Positions 9,937-19,154 of a DNA stretch of 64,000 nucleotides are shown here, piece by piece (positions within the stretch are counted from its first letter, which is position 1; each line of letters opens with the position of its first letter). The stretch is from Isosphaera pallida ATCC 43644 (lineage in GTDB: Bacteria; Planctomycetota; Planctomycetia; Isosphaerales; Isosphaeraceae), in NCBI RefSeq assembly GCF_000186345.1, contig NC_014962.1, positions 806,001 through 870,000 of the forward strand, read 5' to 3'. A model generated the notes under the pieces. It searched no databases and was not told the DNA's origin. It saw only the letters and a program-made list of their open reading frames with translations. Both the position numbers and the translations under genes were made by a program.

Positions 9937-9964
9937 GGCGGTATGGAGAACTCTCCTTGCCGCC
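9937..9964 (+). terminator. Hairpin after clpX
   Basis: GGCGG (9937-9941) pairs with CCGCC (9960-9964), and an inner GGAG/CTCC stem closes the loop, with a short internal mismatch region. It starts 12 bases after the clpX stop. No U-tract follows. Confidence 0.4.
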
Positions 9965-10181
9965 ATGTCGGCCCTCGCCACGCCGATCCACCCGATCCAA
10001 TCCGATCCGGTGCAACGCGAGAAAACAACGGCCTTGCGCGTGAGCGAAACCATCCAAGTCGATCCGATTCGGTCCGACGTAGGAGCGTTCTGATCGACTT
10101 GGGTCTGTTGTCCGGTCGCGGTCGCCCCCGTGTCCTGCCTGCCGGGTCGTTCGCTTCCCGCCTCCAAGTCCAGACCACGCC

Positions 10182-11396
10182 ATGCCCTCTGACGATTTCA
10201 ACCCTCTGCGTCTTCAGACACGTTGCGCCCGGGTACAGGAACCGGTCAACTCGGCGACCCGGCCGTTGGTTCCTCCGCTGTCTTTAGGCGTGGTGGGGGT
10301 GGTGTCGGACCTGGAACAAATCGATGCGCTTTACGAAGGACGAGCCGAAGGACTGATCTACGCCCGTGACGGTCATGCCGAAGCGGAGCGGTTCGCCCGC
10401 AAGATCGCCAGTCTGGAAGGGGCCGAAGCAGCCTGGGCCACCGGATCGGGCATGGCCGCGGAGGCCGCCGTGTTCCTCGCCGCGTTGAGCGGCGGCGACC
10501 ATGTCGCGCTCGCGGAGGGACTCTACGGCAAGACCATCCGCCTGGTCCGCGACCAACTGACGCGGTTCGGCGTAAGCTACGATCTGTTCGACCCCACTCA
10601 TCCCAAATCGCTTGAACAGGTGTTGACTCCCGCAACGAAACTTGTGTTCGTCGAGACCATCTCCAACCCGTTGTTGCGGGTCGCCGACATTCCCGGCCTG
10701 GCGGCGTTGACCCGCCCTCGGGGAATCGCGCTGGCGGTGGATCACACGTTCGGCCCTTTGTTGGGCCGGCCTCTGGCATGGGGAGCTGACCTGGTGATCC
10801 ACTCGGCCACCAAACTCATCGGTGGCCACAGCGACCTGACTTTGGGCGTGGTGGCCGGTTCTCGCGGTTGGATCGACCGGATCGCTCCGGTGGTGACCAC
10901 CTTTGGATTCTCCGCAGCTCCGATGGATTGCTGGTTGGCCTCGCGGGGGTTGGCGACCCTAGCGCTTCGGGTCGAGCGTGCCTGCGCCAACGCCTTGACC
11001 TTGGCTCGACGATTGCAGGCACATCCGCAGGTCTGCGCGGTACATTATCCGGGTTTGGAATCCCACCCCGATCATCAACGCGCCTGCACGCTTTTGAGCG
11101 GCTTTGGCGCAATGGTGACGCTCGATGTGGGGGGACGCCCCCAGGCTGACCACGTGATTCGACGCCTGGCGGGCCGCATCCCCTTCGCTCCCAGCTTAGG
11201 CGACACCGCGACCACCTTGAGCCACCCCGCCACCACTAGTCATCGTGGTCTACGTCCTGAGGATTGGGCTCGCCAGGGGATTCATCCCGGCCTGATTCGT
11301 CTGTCGATTGGTTTGGAGGCGGTCGATGACCTGACCGCCGAATTGAACGCCGCGCTGGATGGTCTGGAAGCGGTTCCCCTTCCTCCCTCACCATGA
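10182..11396 (+). CDS. Cys/Met-metabolism PLP-dependent enzyme (cystathionine synthase/lyase family)
   Basis: A 404-residue fold-type I PLP enzyme. The Schiff-base lysine is Lys211 in VIHSATKLIGGHSD, Asp187 (AVDHTFGP) would contact the PLP ring nitrogen, and YARDGHAEAERFARKIASLEG matches the family's YxRxxNPT..LE region. Members act in trans-sulfuration (cystathionine gamma-synthase, beta/gamma-lyase, O-acetylhomoserine sulfhydrylase), and sequence alone does not separate these. DHTF replaces the more usual DNT motif, and GH replaces NP in the substrate loop, so the specificity may be unusual. It overlaps nothing, but the following glycosyltransferase begins two bases after its stop, suggesting co-transcription. 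Confidence 0.85.
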   Translation: MPSDDFNPLRLQTRCARVQEPVNSATRPLVPPLSLGVVGVVSDLEQIDALYEGRAEGLIYARDGHAEAERFARKIASLEGAEAAWATGSGMAAEAAVFLAALSGGDHVALAEGLYGKTIRLVRDQLTRFGVSYDLFDPTHPKSLEQVLTPATKLVFVETISNPLLRVADIPGLAALTRPRGIALAVDHTFGPLLGRPLAWGADLVIHSATKLIGGHSDLTLGVVAGSRGWIDRIAPVVTTFGFSAAPMDCWLASRGLATLALRVERACANALTLARRLQAHPQVCAVHYPGLESHPDHQRACTLLSGFGAMVTLDVGGRPQADHVIRRLAGRIPFAPSLGDTATTLSHPATTSHRGLRPEDWARQGIHPGLIRLSIGLEAVDDLTAELNAALDGLEAVPLPPSP

Positions 11397-11397
11397 C

Positions 11398-12642
11398 ATG
11401 ACGCCCGACTCACGTGTGAAGGTCGCCGTGGCGCTCGATCCGCCCGAGGAAGGCTGGCCGAGTATGGACCTAGTTGGTCACCAGCTGCGCGCCGAGTTGA
11501 CGCAGAACGATCCACATCGATCCCGCTTCGACATCTGCTGGATCGAGCCGCACTTGAAGCGTTGGATCTCTTGCCCGTTTGGGGCCGACTCCCGACTTGG
11601 CCGGGCGGCTTGGAGGGCGGATCGGTTGTGGGGGCGTCACTGGCAAGCAGTTCGCCTCGCGCGAAGGATTCTGAAACGCGAGGCCGCCGCGGGTCGTCCG
11701 CTCGAAGTGTTGCATGTCGCCGACCACACTTACGCTCAAGTCGCGTTGGCCGCCGATCCCGACATGGCGGTTGTTTGTCACTTGCACGATCTGAACGCCT
11801 TCCAACCGCTGCTCGATCCCCAACGTGATCCCCGCCCCTTCTGGTATCGCGCTTTGGTGCGGCGCATCGTCAAAGGATTGCGACGGGCCGAACGAGTGGT
11901 GTGCATCAGCGGGGCGACCCGGCGTCAAGCGATCGAGACCGGTTTGGTGTCAGCGGATCGTTTGGTGGTGGCTCACCTTGGTCCCAAGCCGTCGGTGGTG
12001 GCGGAACCGAAACCCGCGCTGCTCGAACGGGTTCGACGCGACTTAGGCATGGAGCGTGGCGGTCCCTGGTTGCTTCATGTCGGCTCGAACGTGCCGCGCA
12101 AACGGCTTGACCTCGTATTGGAGAGCCTGGCCGCAGCGCGTCGGGAATGGCCCGAGGCGCGTCTGATCAAGGTCGGTGATCGACTTACCCCCGCACAGAT
12201 GGAACGGGCTGGACGTTTGGGAGTGGCCGATGCCGTAATCCAGACCGGTGCGTTGTCCGAGGAGCGTTTAAGCGCAGTGTACCGCCTGGCCGATTTGACG
12301 TTGTTGCCCAGCGATGCGGAAGGATTCGGCCTGCCGATCGTCGAGGCATTGGCCGCGGGGTGCGCGGTGGTTGCCTCCGACCTGGAAGCGATCCGCGAGG
12401 TCGGTGGCGATCAAGTTCTCCGGGTTCCGCCTGGCGACGCCGACGCCTGGCGGGTTTGGACCTGTCGAGCGCTTCGGGATGAACGATCGGGGAATCCCGC
12501 ACTGGGAACGCAGCGCGAGCAGCTGCGCGCAGCGCGCCGAGCTTGGGCGGCCCGGTTCGGCTGGGATCAGCATGTCGCAGCGGTGACGCGGGCGTGGCTG
12601 GAGGCTCTAGAAGCGGCGCGACGCCGTTCGCGGCGTCGATGA
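11398..12642 (+). CDS. Glycosyltransferase, GT4/GT1-type
   Basis: A 414-residue GT-B glycosyltransferase. The C-terminal donor-binding half shows LLHVGSNVPRKRLDLVLE, then LLPSDAEGFGLPIVEALAAG, the EGFGLPxxEAxAxG signature of family 4. The N-terminal half is the variable acceptor domain. I start it at the ATG at 11398, immediately after the upstream stop (11394-11396), rather than at 11359, which overlaps the previous gene by 38 bases. The acceptor is unknown; a cell-envelope or exopolysaccharide glycan is the usual target. The Arg-rich tail (RRRSRRR) could assist membrane association. Confidence 0.82.
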   Translation: MTPDSRVKVAVALDPPEEGWPSMDLVGHQLRAELTQNDPHRSRFDICWIEPHLKRWISCPFGADSRLGRAAWRADRLWGRHWQAVRLARRILKREAAAGRPLEVLHVADHTYAQVALAADPDMAVVCHLHDLNAFQPLLDPQRDPRPFWYRALVRRIVKGLRRAERVVCISGATRRQAIETGLVSADRLVVAHLGPKPSVVAEPKPALLERVRRDLGMERGGPWLLHVGSNVPRKRLDLVLESLAAARREWPEARLIKVGDRLTPAQMERAGRLGVADAVIQTGALSEERLSAVYRLADLTLLPSDAEGFGLPIVEALAAGCAVVASDLEAIREVGGDQVLRVPPGDADAWRVWTCRALRDERSGNPALGTQREQLRAARRAWAARFGWDQHVAAVTRAWLEALEAARRRSRRR

Positions 12643-12710
12643 GGAGATTCATCGCAAGGACGATCAAGTTCTCCAAGGACCTCGCCGTGAGAGAAACACA
12701 ACGCAGTTGA

Positions 12711-13829
12711 TCATGGCTCGGGCGGGGATTGGTCGCGGTTGTCGGCTGGAGGCACACTCGACTCAGCGGCGGCGATCGCTTTTTCGCGGCGGACATCGCC
12801 GATTTCGATCAGATGGGCGACGGGTTCGATAGGGCGGTTGGGATCGAATTGGTTTTCTACTAGGTCGCGGGCGGTCTCAAGCGCCTTGCGAACCAGACCC
12901 GGCACGTTGAGCTGCACGATGCGTGAGGCCCGACCGATTCTCGCCATGTTCACCCCGTCCACGCAGGCGCAGTAGCCACCCACTAGGGTGGGGCGTTCCT
13001 CGTTCTTGATCATCTGATCGCGAGCTTCGGTGATCATATCGGCGGCAACGTCGCCCACGAAGAAGAGCAGATTGTTGAGCGGGTCGGCTCGAATCCAGCT
13101 TTGAATCGCGTTGATCTGATCGCGACGGGTTCCCTTGAGGTTGATCTCGTCGAAGGGGATTTCCAACTTGGCCAGAGCGTCGCGGAATTCTTGAATCCGG
13201 GGCGGGGTGAAGCGGCTGAGGACCGGTTCGCGGATGATGAGCGCGCGGGATTGGCGGGGGAGGTTGTAATCCTTGACATCGTTACGTGTCGTGGCGATCA
13301 CCTGTTCAATTTCTTCGGCGAAGGGTCGCCAGCCGACGCGGGGAAGCGGCTGGCCTTGGTAGGGGATGTCGCAGGTCTCGTCGCCGATGAGGACCACGGG
13401 CAGACCAGCTGCGCGTGCTTGGGCGATCGGCTCGACTAGGGTGGCGGGATCATCCTCGACCACCACGACCAGTGCCTGGTTGAGTCCGTTGGTCGCGGCC
13501 TCGCGGATGGTCCGGGCCTGCTCGCCGGGACGAAAGGGGAAGGGTTCGACGAGGACACGGGTGCGAACCAGTTCGGCCCGTCCGGCCCGTTTCCAGACCT
13601 CGCGGCTGGCGTCGGTCAGGTCGGGCAGGATGAGCGCAACATTCACGGGGGTCTGCGCGCCTCGTGGGTTCGAAGAAACACTGGGGAGCCGCCCGCGTCC
13701 CTTGCCAGCGACCGGGGTTGGGGCGGCTGTGTTGGCGTCGTCGCATCCCAGCGCCAGCGCTGAGAACGCGACCGCTAGCAGAACCGTCAGCGCGCGACCC
13801 GTGAAGAAGGAAGCGGTATGAGTCGTCAC
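12711..13829 (-). CDS. Sugar-binding-like periplasmic lipoprotein (type I fold)
   Basis: A 372-residue lipoprotein. A hydrophobic signal ends in LALGC (Cys29), followed by a type I periplasmic-binding-protein/LacI-like domain. Recognisable elements are VNVALILPDLTD, then QALVVVVEDD..LVEPIAQARAAGLPVVLIGD, and a C-terminal VGGYCACVDGV region. Such proteins capture sugars for ABC importers or chemosensors, but no permease or ATPase gene is adjacent, so it may act alone or with a distant transporter. The GTG at 13829 is chosen because GGAG lies eight bases upstream and the signal peptide begins there; the frame extends upstream without a credible start. Confidence 0.72.
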   Translation of the reverse strand: MTTHTASFFTGRALTVLLAVAFSALALGCDDANTAAPTPVAGKGRGRLPSVSSNPRGAQTPVNVALILPDLTDASREVWKRAGRAELVRTRVLVEPFPFRPGEQARTIREAATNGLNQALVVVVEDDPATLVEPIAQARAAGLPVVLIGDETCDIPYQGQPLPRVGWRPFAEEIEQVIATTRNDVKDYNLPRQSRALIIREPVLSRFTPPRIQEFRDALAKLEIPFDEINLKGTRRDQINAIQSWIRADPLNNLLFFVGDVAADMITEARDQMIKNEERPTLVGGYCACVDGVNMARIGRASRIVQLNVPGLVRKALETARDLVENQFDPNRPIEPVAHLIEIGDVRREKAIAAAESSVPPADNRDQSPPEP

Positions 13830-13965
13830 GAGTCTAACTCCGAGGAAAAGTTGATGTACAATAGGGCATGATGGCCAGGGCGAAGGTCTAGTTCCAGGAT
13901 GCTGCTTTGTCTGAGCGGACGGGCCAGGGACAAGGCCGGGCCGGCTGGGCGATGAAACCGGAACG

Positions 13966-15801
13966 TCAAGGGTTCGACATGGAGGGGTGCTTGATCCCGA
14001 ACACGTCGCGGAGCGCTTGGAGGGCCTCGGCGGCCCGCGAACGATCGACGGCGACATTGATCCGCACCTCGCTGGTGTTGATCAGCGCGATGTTGATGTC
14101 GCGGGCAGCCAGCGCGCCAAACATGCGTACGGCTACCCCAACGTGCGAGCGCATCCCGATTCCGGCAACGGCCAGCTTGGCCAGGTTTTCATCAAGGATG
14201 ACGGTTTGGACCTCGGGATGGGTTCGGATTACCTCAAGTGTCCGTGGGCCGTCTTGACGGGGGACCGTGAAGGACAGTGACGCGCTGCCGGCGACTCCGG
14301 CGTTCTGGACGATCATATCGACCATGATGCCGGCGTCGGCCACGGCGCGGAAGATGGAGGCGGCATAGCCGGGGCGGTCGGGGATCGACTCCAGAGTGAG
14401 GCGGGCCTGAGTGTCGTCGAGGTCCACGGCGGTGATGACCAGTCCCTCCATTCCCGAGTCGGGTCGAGCGAGGAAGCGGCGATGAGATTCGGGATCGTCC
14501 AGTTCGACCACCAGATCGTCGGTCGTGCGGTCAACGCTGGGGATGGGGGGTTGGGGAACGTAACCGGGCGGATCGTCCTGGGGGGGGCATTCCAACTTGA
14601 AGGCGGCATGCACCGCGCGAAGCGCCGCGGCGGCCTGATCGCGGGCTACCAGGGCGCTGATCTTGATTTCACTCGTTGTGATCATCTGAATGTTGATCCC
14701 GACCGAAGCCAGCGCCTCGAACATGGTGGCGGCCACGCCGTGATGGTATCTCATGCCGGTTCCGACTACCGAGACCTTGGAGACGTTGGGGTCGTGAACC
14801 ACGCGGCGGGCTCCAACGGCGCGGGCGGCTGCCTCGGCGGCCAGCAGGGTGTCGGCCAAATCGCTGGCAGCCACGGTGAAACTGACCTCAGCCAGGCCGT
14901 CGGTGGCGACGTTCTGAACGATCATATCGACCATGATGCGACGATCAGCGATCTCGCGGAACAGCGTATGGACCGCGCCGGGTTGGTCGGGGACTCCCAG
15001 GACCGTCACCCGCGCCTCGTCGCGGGCTAGGGCCGCGCCGGTGACGCACACGCCCAGACGTCGGGCTTCGTTGTCGCCCACGATCCAGGTGCCTGGCGCG
15101 TCAGACATTGAGTTGCGCACATGGATGCGCACCCCGTACTTCTTGGCGAACTCGATGGAGCGCGAGTGCATCACCCCCGCGCCAAGGCTAGCGAGTTCGA
15201 GCATCTCGTCGAAACTGATTTTGTCGATCCGTCGCGCCTCGGCCACGATCCGGGGATCGGTCGTGAAAACGCCATCGACATCGGTGTAGATTTCACAGAC
15301 ATCCGCCTTGAGAGCCGCGGCCAGAGCCACGGCGGTGGTGTCGGATCCGCCTCGTCCCAGGGTCGTGATGTTATAATGTTCATCGACCCCCTGAAAGCCC
15401 GCGACGATGACGATGAATCCATCTTCGAGGGCCGCCAAAATGCGCTGAGGGTCGATGTTTTTGATCCGGGCCTTGGTGTGGAAGCTGTCGGTGACGAGGC
15501 CGATTTGGCCGCCGGTGAAGCTGATGGCGCGTTCGCCAAGGGCTTCGATCGCCATCGCCATCAGAGCGACGGAGACCTGTTCGCCGGTGGACAAGAGCAT
15601 ATCCATTTCCCGCGCAGGGGGCCGTTCGTTGATTTCGAGAGCGGCTTTGATCAGTTCGTCGGTGGTGTGTCCCCGCGCAGAGACAACCATCAAGACGCGG
15701 TGGCCTTGACGCGCCGTGTTGATGGCGCGGCGCGCGGCGCTGAGGATTTTGCCGGAATCCGCCACGCTGGTACCGCCGAACTTTTGGACCACCAGGGACA
15801 C
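13966..15801 (-). CDS. lysC: Aspartate kinase with duplicated ACT regulatory region
   Basis: A 611-residue aspartokinase catalysing the first step of the Lys/Met/Thr pathway. The amino-acid kinase domain (about 1-245) starts with VVQKFGGTSV and contains GGSDTTAVALAAAL and the YTDVDGV motif. Two ACT-pair modules then follow instead of one: about 265-415 (VDMIVQNVATDGLAEVSFTV) and about 445-605 (VDMIVQNAGVAGSASLSFTV), separated by a Pro-rich linker. Typical enzymes are about 400-470 residues long. The doubled ACT region suggests allosteric control by more than one effector. The GTG at 15801 is chosen over the TTG at 15816 because GGAG precedes it at good spacing and homologues begin near MSLIVQKFGG. 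Confidence 0.93.
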   Translation of the reverse strand: MSLVVQKFGGTSVADSGKILSAARRAINTARQGHRVLMVVSARGHTTDELIKAALEINERPPAREMDMLLSTGEQVSVALMAMAIEALGERAISFTGGQIGLVTDSFHTKARIKNIDPQRILAALEDGFIVIVAGFQGVDEHYNITTLGRGGSDTTAVALAAALKADVCEIYTDVDGVFTTDPRIVAEARRIDKISFDEMLELASLGAGVMHSRSIEFAKKYGVRIHVRNSMSDAPGTWIVGDNEARRLGVCVTGAALARDEARVTVLGVPDQPGAVHTLFREIADRRIMVDMIVQNVATDGLAEVSFTVAASDLADTLLAAEAAARAVGARRVVHDPNVSKVSVVGTGMRYHHGVAATMFEALASVGINIQMITTSEIKISALVARDQAAAALRAVHAAFKLECPPQDDPPGYVPQPPIPSVDRTTDDLVVELDDPESHRRFLARPDSGMEGLVITAVDLDDTQARLTLESIPDRPGYAASIFRAVADAGIMVDMIVQNAGVAGSASLSFTVPRQDGPRTLEVIRTHPEVQTVILDENLAKLAVAGIGMRSHVGVAVRMFGALAARDINIALINTSEVRINVAVDRSRAAEALQALRDVFGIKHPSMSNP

Positions 15802-16016
15802 GTTATCTGTCTCCAATTTCGCAAACGAGTCGAGTCACGAGGCAACGTGGTTCCGCGGTCCTGTTGTCCTTCATACGGATTTGGATCGGAGAAGGGCCGA
15901 GTTGGAAGGAGGCGGGACGACGCGCGGGGGATGAGGGCAGGCTGACAAGAGGGGGGAACGGGCGTTCGTTAGGGAGAGATGAGGGGGAGCGGGGAACCCA
16001 GTGGTCAGAGGCACGT

Positions 16017-17237
16017 TCAGGTTGATTCCAAGAAACGGTCCATGAGCCGATAGCCCTGATCGATCATCGGGCAGCCTGGGCTTCGGGCGGCGAATTCGTC
16101 GTAGGTCAGACCCGAGCCGGAGATTCCTTCGCCCGACATGGCCCAGGGGACTGGCGCGCGGTCGTGGGCGCGGGTGCGCAACAGAGTCGAGTGGTCGGGC
16201 GAGATAAGGAGGCGGTGGCGGGGATAATGTTTGCGGAGGGTGTTGAGAAGGGGGCCGACGATGAGTTCGTCGATCCGTTCGAGGGCTTCGACCTTGGCGT
16301 CGGGGCGTCCTTCGTGGCTGGCCTCGTCGGGGGCTTCGATGTGGACACAGACCAGGTCGTGATCGCGGAGGGCTTCGATGGCGACGTGGCCTTTGGAGGC
16401 GTAATCGGTGTCGAGATAGCCGGTGGCGCCAGGGGCGTCGATGCGGGTCCAGCCGGCGAGGGCGGCGGTGCCCCGGACCAAATCGACGGCGGTGATGATC
16501 GCCCCTTTGAGACCGCGGAGGTCAATGAAGCGGGGCAGGGCGGGGGCTTGTCCCTGTCCCCAAAGCCAAATCGCGTTGGCGGGTCGTTGGCCGTTGGCGA
16601 TCCGTTGGGCGTTGACGGGGTGGGCCGCCACGATCCGCGAACCGGCCTCCATGAGTTGCCGAAGCTCCTGCGATCCCGTGCCGCGCGGTAGATGGTCGGC
16701 GGCGGGACGATCCGGCACGTCGTGGGGCGGGGTGGTGGTGGTCGAGTCGTCGAAGGGATCCTCGTTGGGACGTCCGCGGATCACCAAAAGGTTGCGGTAA
16801 CTGACTCCAGCGTAAAACTCGTAGCGCGGCGATCCCAGTTCCGAGGCGAGCGCGGCCATGAGTTGAGCTGCTTCGGCATTGGTGATGTGACCGGCGGTGA
16901 AGTCGGTGATGCGACCCTCAAGGATGGTCATGAGATTACAACGCACCGCCCAGTCGTGACATCCCAGGGTCACACCCATAGCGGCGGCTTCCAGAGGGGC
17001 GCGGCCAGTGTAGTAACGTTCAGGATCGTAGCCGAAGAGGCTAAGAGTGGCCACGTCGGAGGCGGGGAGGAAGCGTTCGGGCACGTTGCGGGCCAGGCCG
17101 ATCATTCCCTCGGCGGCCACCTGGTCGCAGTGGGGTAACCGGGCCGCTTGCAACGGAGTGCGTCCGCCCAAAGCCTCCACCGGTTCGTCGGCGGCTCCAT
17201 CGGGAATGATGATGACGTACTTACGCGCCTGAGGCAT
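16017..17237 (-). CDS. iPGM-like phosphotransferase; possible alternative homoserine kinase
   Basis: A 406-residue alkaline-phosphatase-superfamily protein of the archaeal-type cofactor-independent phosphoglycerate mutase group. Motifs are the metal-site IIPDGAADEP (residues 8-17), ASDVATLSLFGYDP with the catalytic Ser region, and C-terminal LISPDHSTLL. The family is split between true mutases and proteins proposed or shown to act as an alternative homoserine kinase in some bacteria. Its position directly upstream (same strand, about 215 bases) of aspartokinase favours a role in threonine synthesis. This is a context inference; the sequence alone does not decide between the two activities. 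Confidence 0.75.
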   Translation of the reverse strand: MPQARKYVIIIPDGAADEPVEALGGRTPLQAARLPHCDQVAAEGMIGLARNVPERFLPASDVATLSLFGYDPERYYTGRAPLEAAAMGVTLGCHDWAVRCNLMTILEGRITDFTAGHITNAEAAQLMAALASELGSPRYEFYAGVSYRNLLVIRGRPNEDPFDDSTTTTPPHDVPDRPAADHLPRGTGSQELRQLMEAGSRIVAAHPVNAQRIANGQRPANAIWLWGQGQAPALPRFIDLRGLKGAIITAVDLVRGTAALAGWTRIDAPGATGYLDTDYASKGHVAIEALRDHDLVCVHIEAPDEASHEGRPDAKVEALERIDELIVGPLLNTLRKHYPRHRLLISPDHSTLLRTRAHDRAPVPWAMSGEGISGSGLTYDEFAARSPGCPMIDQGYRLMDRFLEST

Positions 17238-17749
17238 GGGTTAAATCGTCCAAACAGTTCCAGGAGAGGAGGTCGAGGACACGCGGATGGAACAGCTTGC
17301 GGACCCGCCGGTTGACTTGGAAGCCGTGGTCTTGTCGTGGGTGGCCGAGCCGTGGTCCACCGGGTCACTTTAGCCGATTGGCCCGAGCTTGCAATTGTCC
17401 GGATGGTTCAATGAGATGGCAATCCGGCCTTAGGCGCGATGGGTTGTTCCACGATGGTTTCGGGAACCAAACCCTGCGATTCCTCTGGTCGAAATCGCCG
17501 CGGCGTGGTAACTCCTGAGCATCTTGGCGAGTCGTCGCCGGTTCGAGAACCGCGCAGCCGACTTGCCTTGCCTCTTGAAAATGATCCCGGGGAAGGATCG
17601 AGAACGCCTCGCGTTCCACCAGACCGGGCGAGGCGGCGTGATTGAAGTGGAGAGGGATGGGATCGGGCCGATTGGTCGGGACAACGTGGTTGCTCCACGT
17701 GGGACAGAACTGATGGATCGTCGGCACGCGCCAAGAGGAGTCCAGGGAT
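17238..17749. other. Divergent intergenic region
   Basis: This 512-bp gap lies between the start of the iPGM-like gene (minus) and the start of the TIGR03009-like gene (plus), so it should contain both promoters. Several overlapping reading frames cross it, but none shows protein-like composition or a ribosome binding site. No convincing repeat or RNA element is visible. Confidence 0.45.
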
Positions 17750-18688
17750 ATGACGGGGTGCTGTTCGCTCAACCGAGTCCTCCGCGTCCTCACGGTCGCT
17801 TTCGCGACGATTGCGGCGACGGCCGCCGTGGGGGGGGTGGGGATGGTCGTCTCGGCCCGTCCGCAACCCCCCGCCGACGGTCCATCCCCGGCCAAGCCCA
17901 AAGTGGCTGTCTTCAACGCCGACGACCCCCGCGCCCGGGCGCGGATGGATCAAATTCTCGACGAATGGGAACGCCGAAGTTCCCAGATCAGGTCGCTGCA
18001 CGCCGAGTTTCGTCGCCGCGATCAGGATGTCGTCCTCAACGAGAAGACCTATTTTCTAGGCCGCGCCTACTTGCAAGCGCCCAACCTCGCGGTGCTGGAC
18101 TTCCAATCCACCGACGCCCGGTTCGATCCTGAGAAGGCCAAGCCTTACGAGCGTTTCGTCTGCACCGGTGACGAGGTTTGGCACTACGTCGCCGAGGTCC
18201 GCGAGGTGGTGGTCTACCCCCTGGGGACCGACGAACGCGAACGCGCTCTCAAGGAAGGGCCGCTGCCGTTCCTCTTCAATTTCAAGGCCGCCGAAGCCAA
18301 GCGCAAGTACCGCATGAACCTCAGACGCGAGGACGACGACGCCTTCTACATCGAAATCCTCCCTCTGACCGAAGAGGAGCGGGACAATTTCAACCAGGCG
18401 ATTGTCAAACTGCTCCGCTCAAGCTTTCAGCCTGAACAACTGATGCTGATCGACGAAAATAAGAATTCCAAGGAATTTGTATTCACCCGTATCGACCGGA
18501 ATCCCCAAATCAACCCGGACTACTTCAAAGGCCGTGAACCCGGCAAGTCGTGGAAGGTGATCCGCAACCCTGCCGGGGTTGATCGCCAGTCCAACCCGAG
18601 GCGAGCCGCAATCCCGGGAGCCGACGCCAATTCTTATGACAATCCGACACGCCCGGTTTCCGGCGTTGGGGGTGATTCGGTAAAATAA
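17750..18688 (+). CDS. Exported TIGR03009-like planctomycete protein (LolA-like)
   Basis: A 312-residue protein with an N-terminal hydrophobic export signal (about 10-37) followed by a domain resembling the planctomycete-restricted TIGR03009 group. Visible features are RMDQILDEWERRSSQIRSLHA, then the strand-rich core with RFVCTGDEVWHYVAEVREVVVYPL, then PLPFLFNFKAAEAKRKY. The fold recalls LolA-type lipoprotein carriers, but its function is unknown. The C-terminal 40 or so residues are disordered (Asn/Pro/Gly-rich). A GAGGAG-like site precedes the ATG at 17750. The gene stands alone on the plus strand. Confidence 0.72.
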   Translation: MTGCCSLNRVLRVLTVAFATIAATAAVGGVGMVVSARPQPPADGPSPAKPKVAVFNADDPRARARMDQILDEWERRSSQIRSLHAEFRRRDQDVVLNEKTYFLGRAYLQAPNLAVLDFQSTDARFDPEKAKPYERFVCTGDEVWHYVAEVREVVVYPLGTDERERALKEGPLPFLFNFKAAEAKRKYRMNLRREDDDAFYIEILPLTEEERDNFNQAIVKLLRSSFQPEQLMLIDENKNSKEFVFTRIDRNPQINPDYFKGREPGKSWKVIRNPAGVDRQSNPRRAAIPGADANSYDNPTRPVSGVGGDSVK

Positions 18689-19154
18689 AATGGTATGGAT
18701 GGAGGTCGAACTAAGGCGACGATTGGCTTGTCCGCCCCTTGACCCGTCCACTGGGCGCGTCGATCCTAGAGTTCGTGATTCATTCCGCGAAAAATTTAAG
18801 GCGACTTGAGACGAATCAACTTGAAACAAGACGCAAACCGGGGTGTCGTACAACGGTTTTCCTTCTTCGCGGCCACGATTCCAAACCCGCAACCCCCGAC
18901 CCGGCCCCGATCCTGATTGATCGACCCTCTTCACAAGGGTCCGCAGGTGGTAAATGCTCATGGTTCGCTTAGCTCTGAATCGTCGCCGCCTTCGCGGATC
19001 GAACCAGTGGGAGTAGACCACATCGTCTAGGCCGAGTGGTTCGAGGAGGAACGAACAAACGGGTTTGAGCGAGCCGTCTTCCTAATAAGTAGTCAGGTTG
19101 GTTCTCCTCCATTCTCTTTTTCACTCACTTACTCTTCGGCAGGGACTTTCCGCT
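18689..19154. other. Intergenic region before the aminotransferase
   Basis: No gene is supported in this 466-bp stretch. It is AT-richer than its neighbours between 18770 and 18850. TTGAGC (19064-19069) and TAAGTA (19085-19090) resemble a weak promoter, but the spacing is short (15 bp). Confidence 0.4.
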
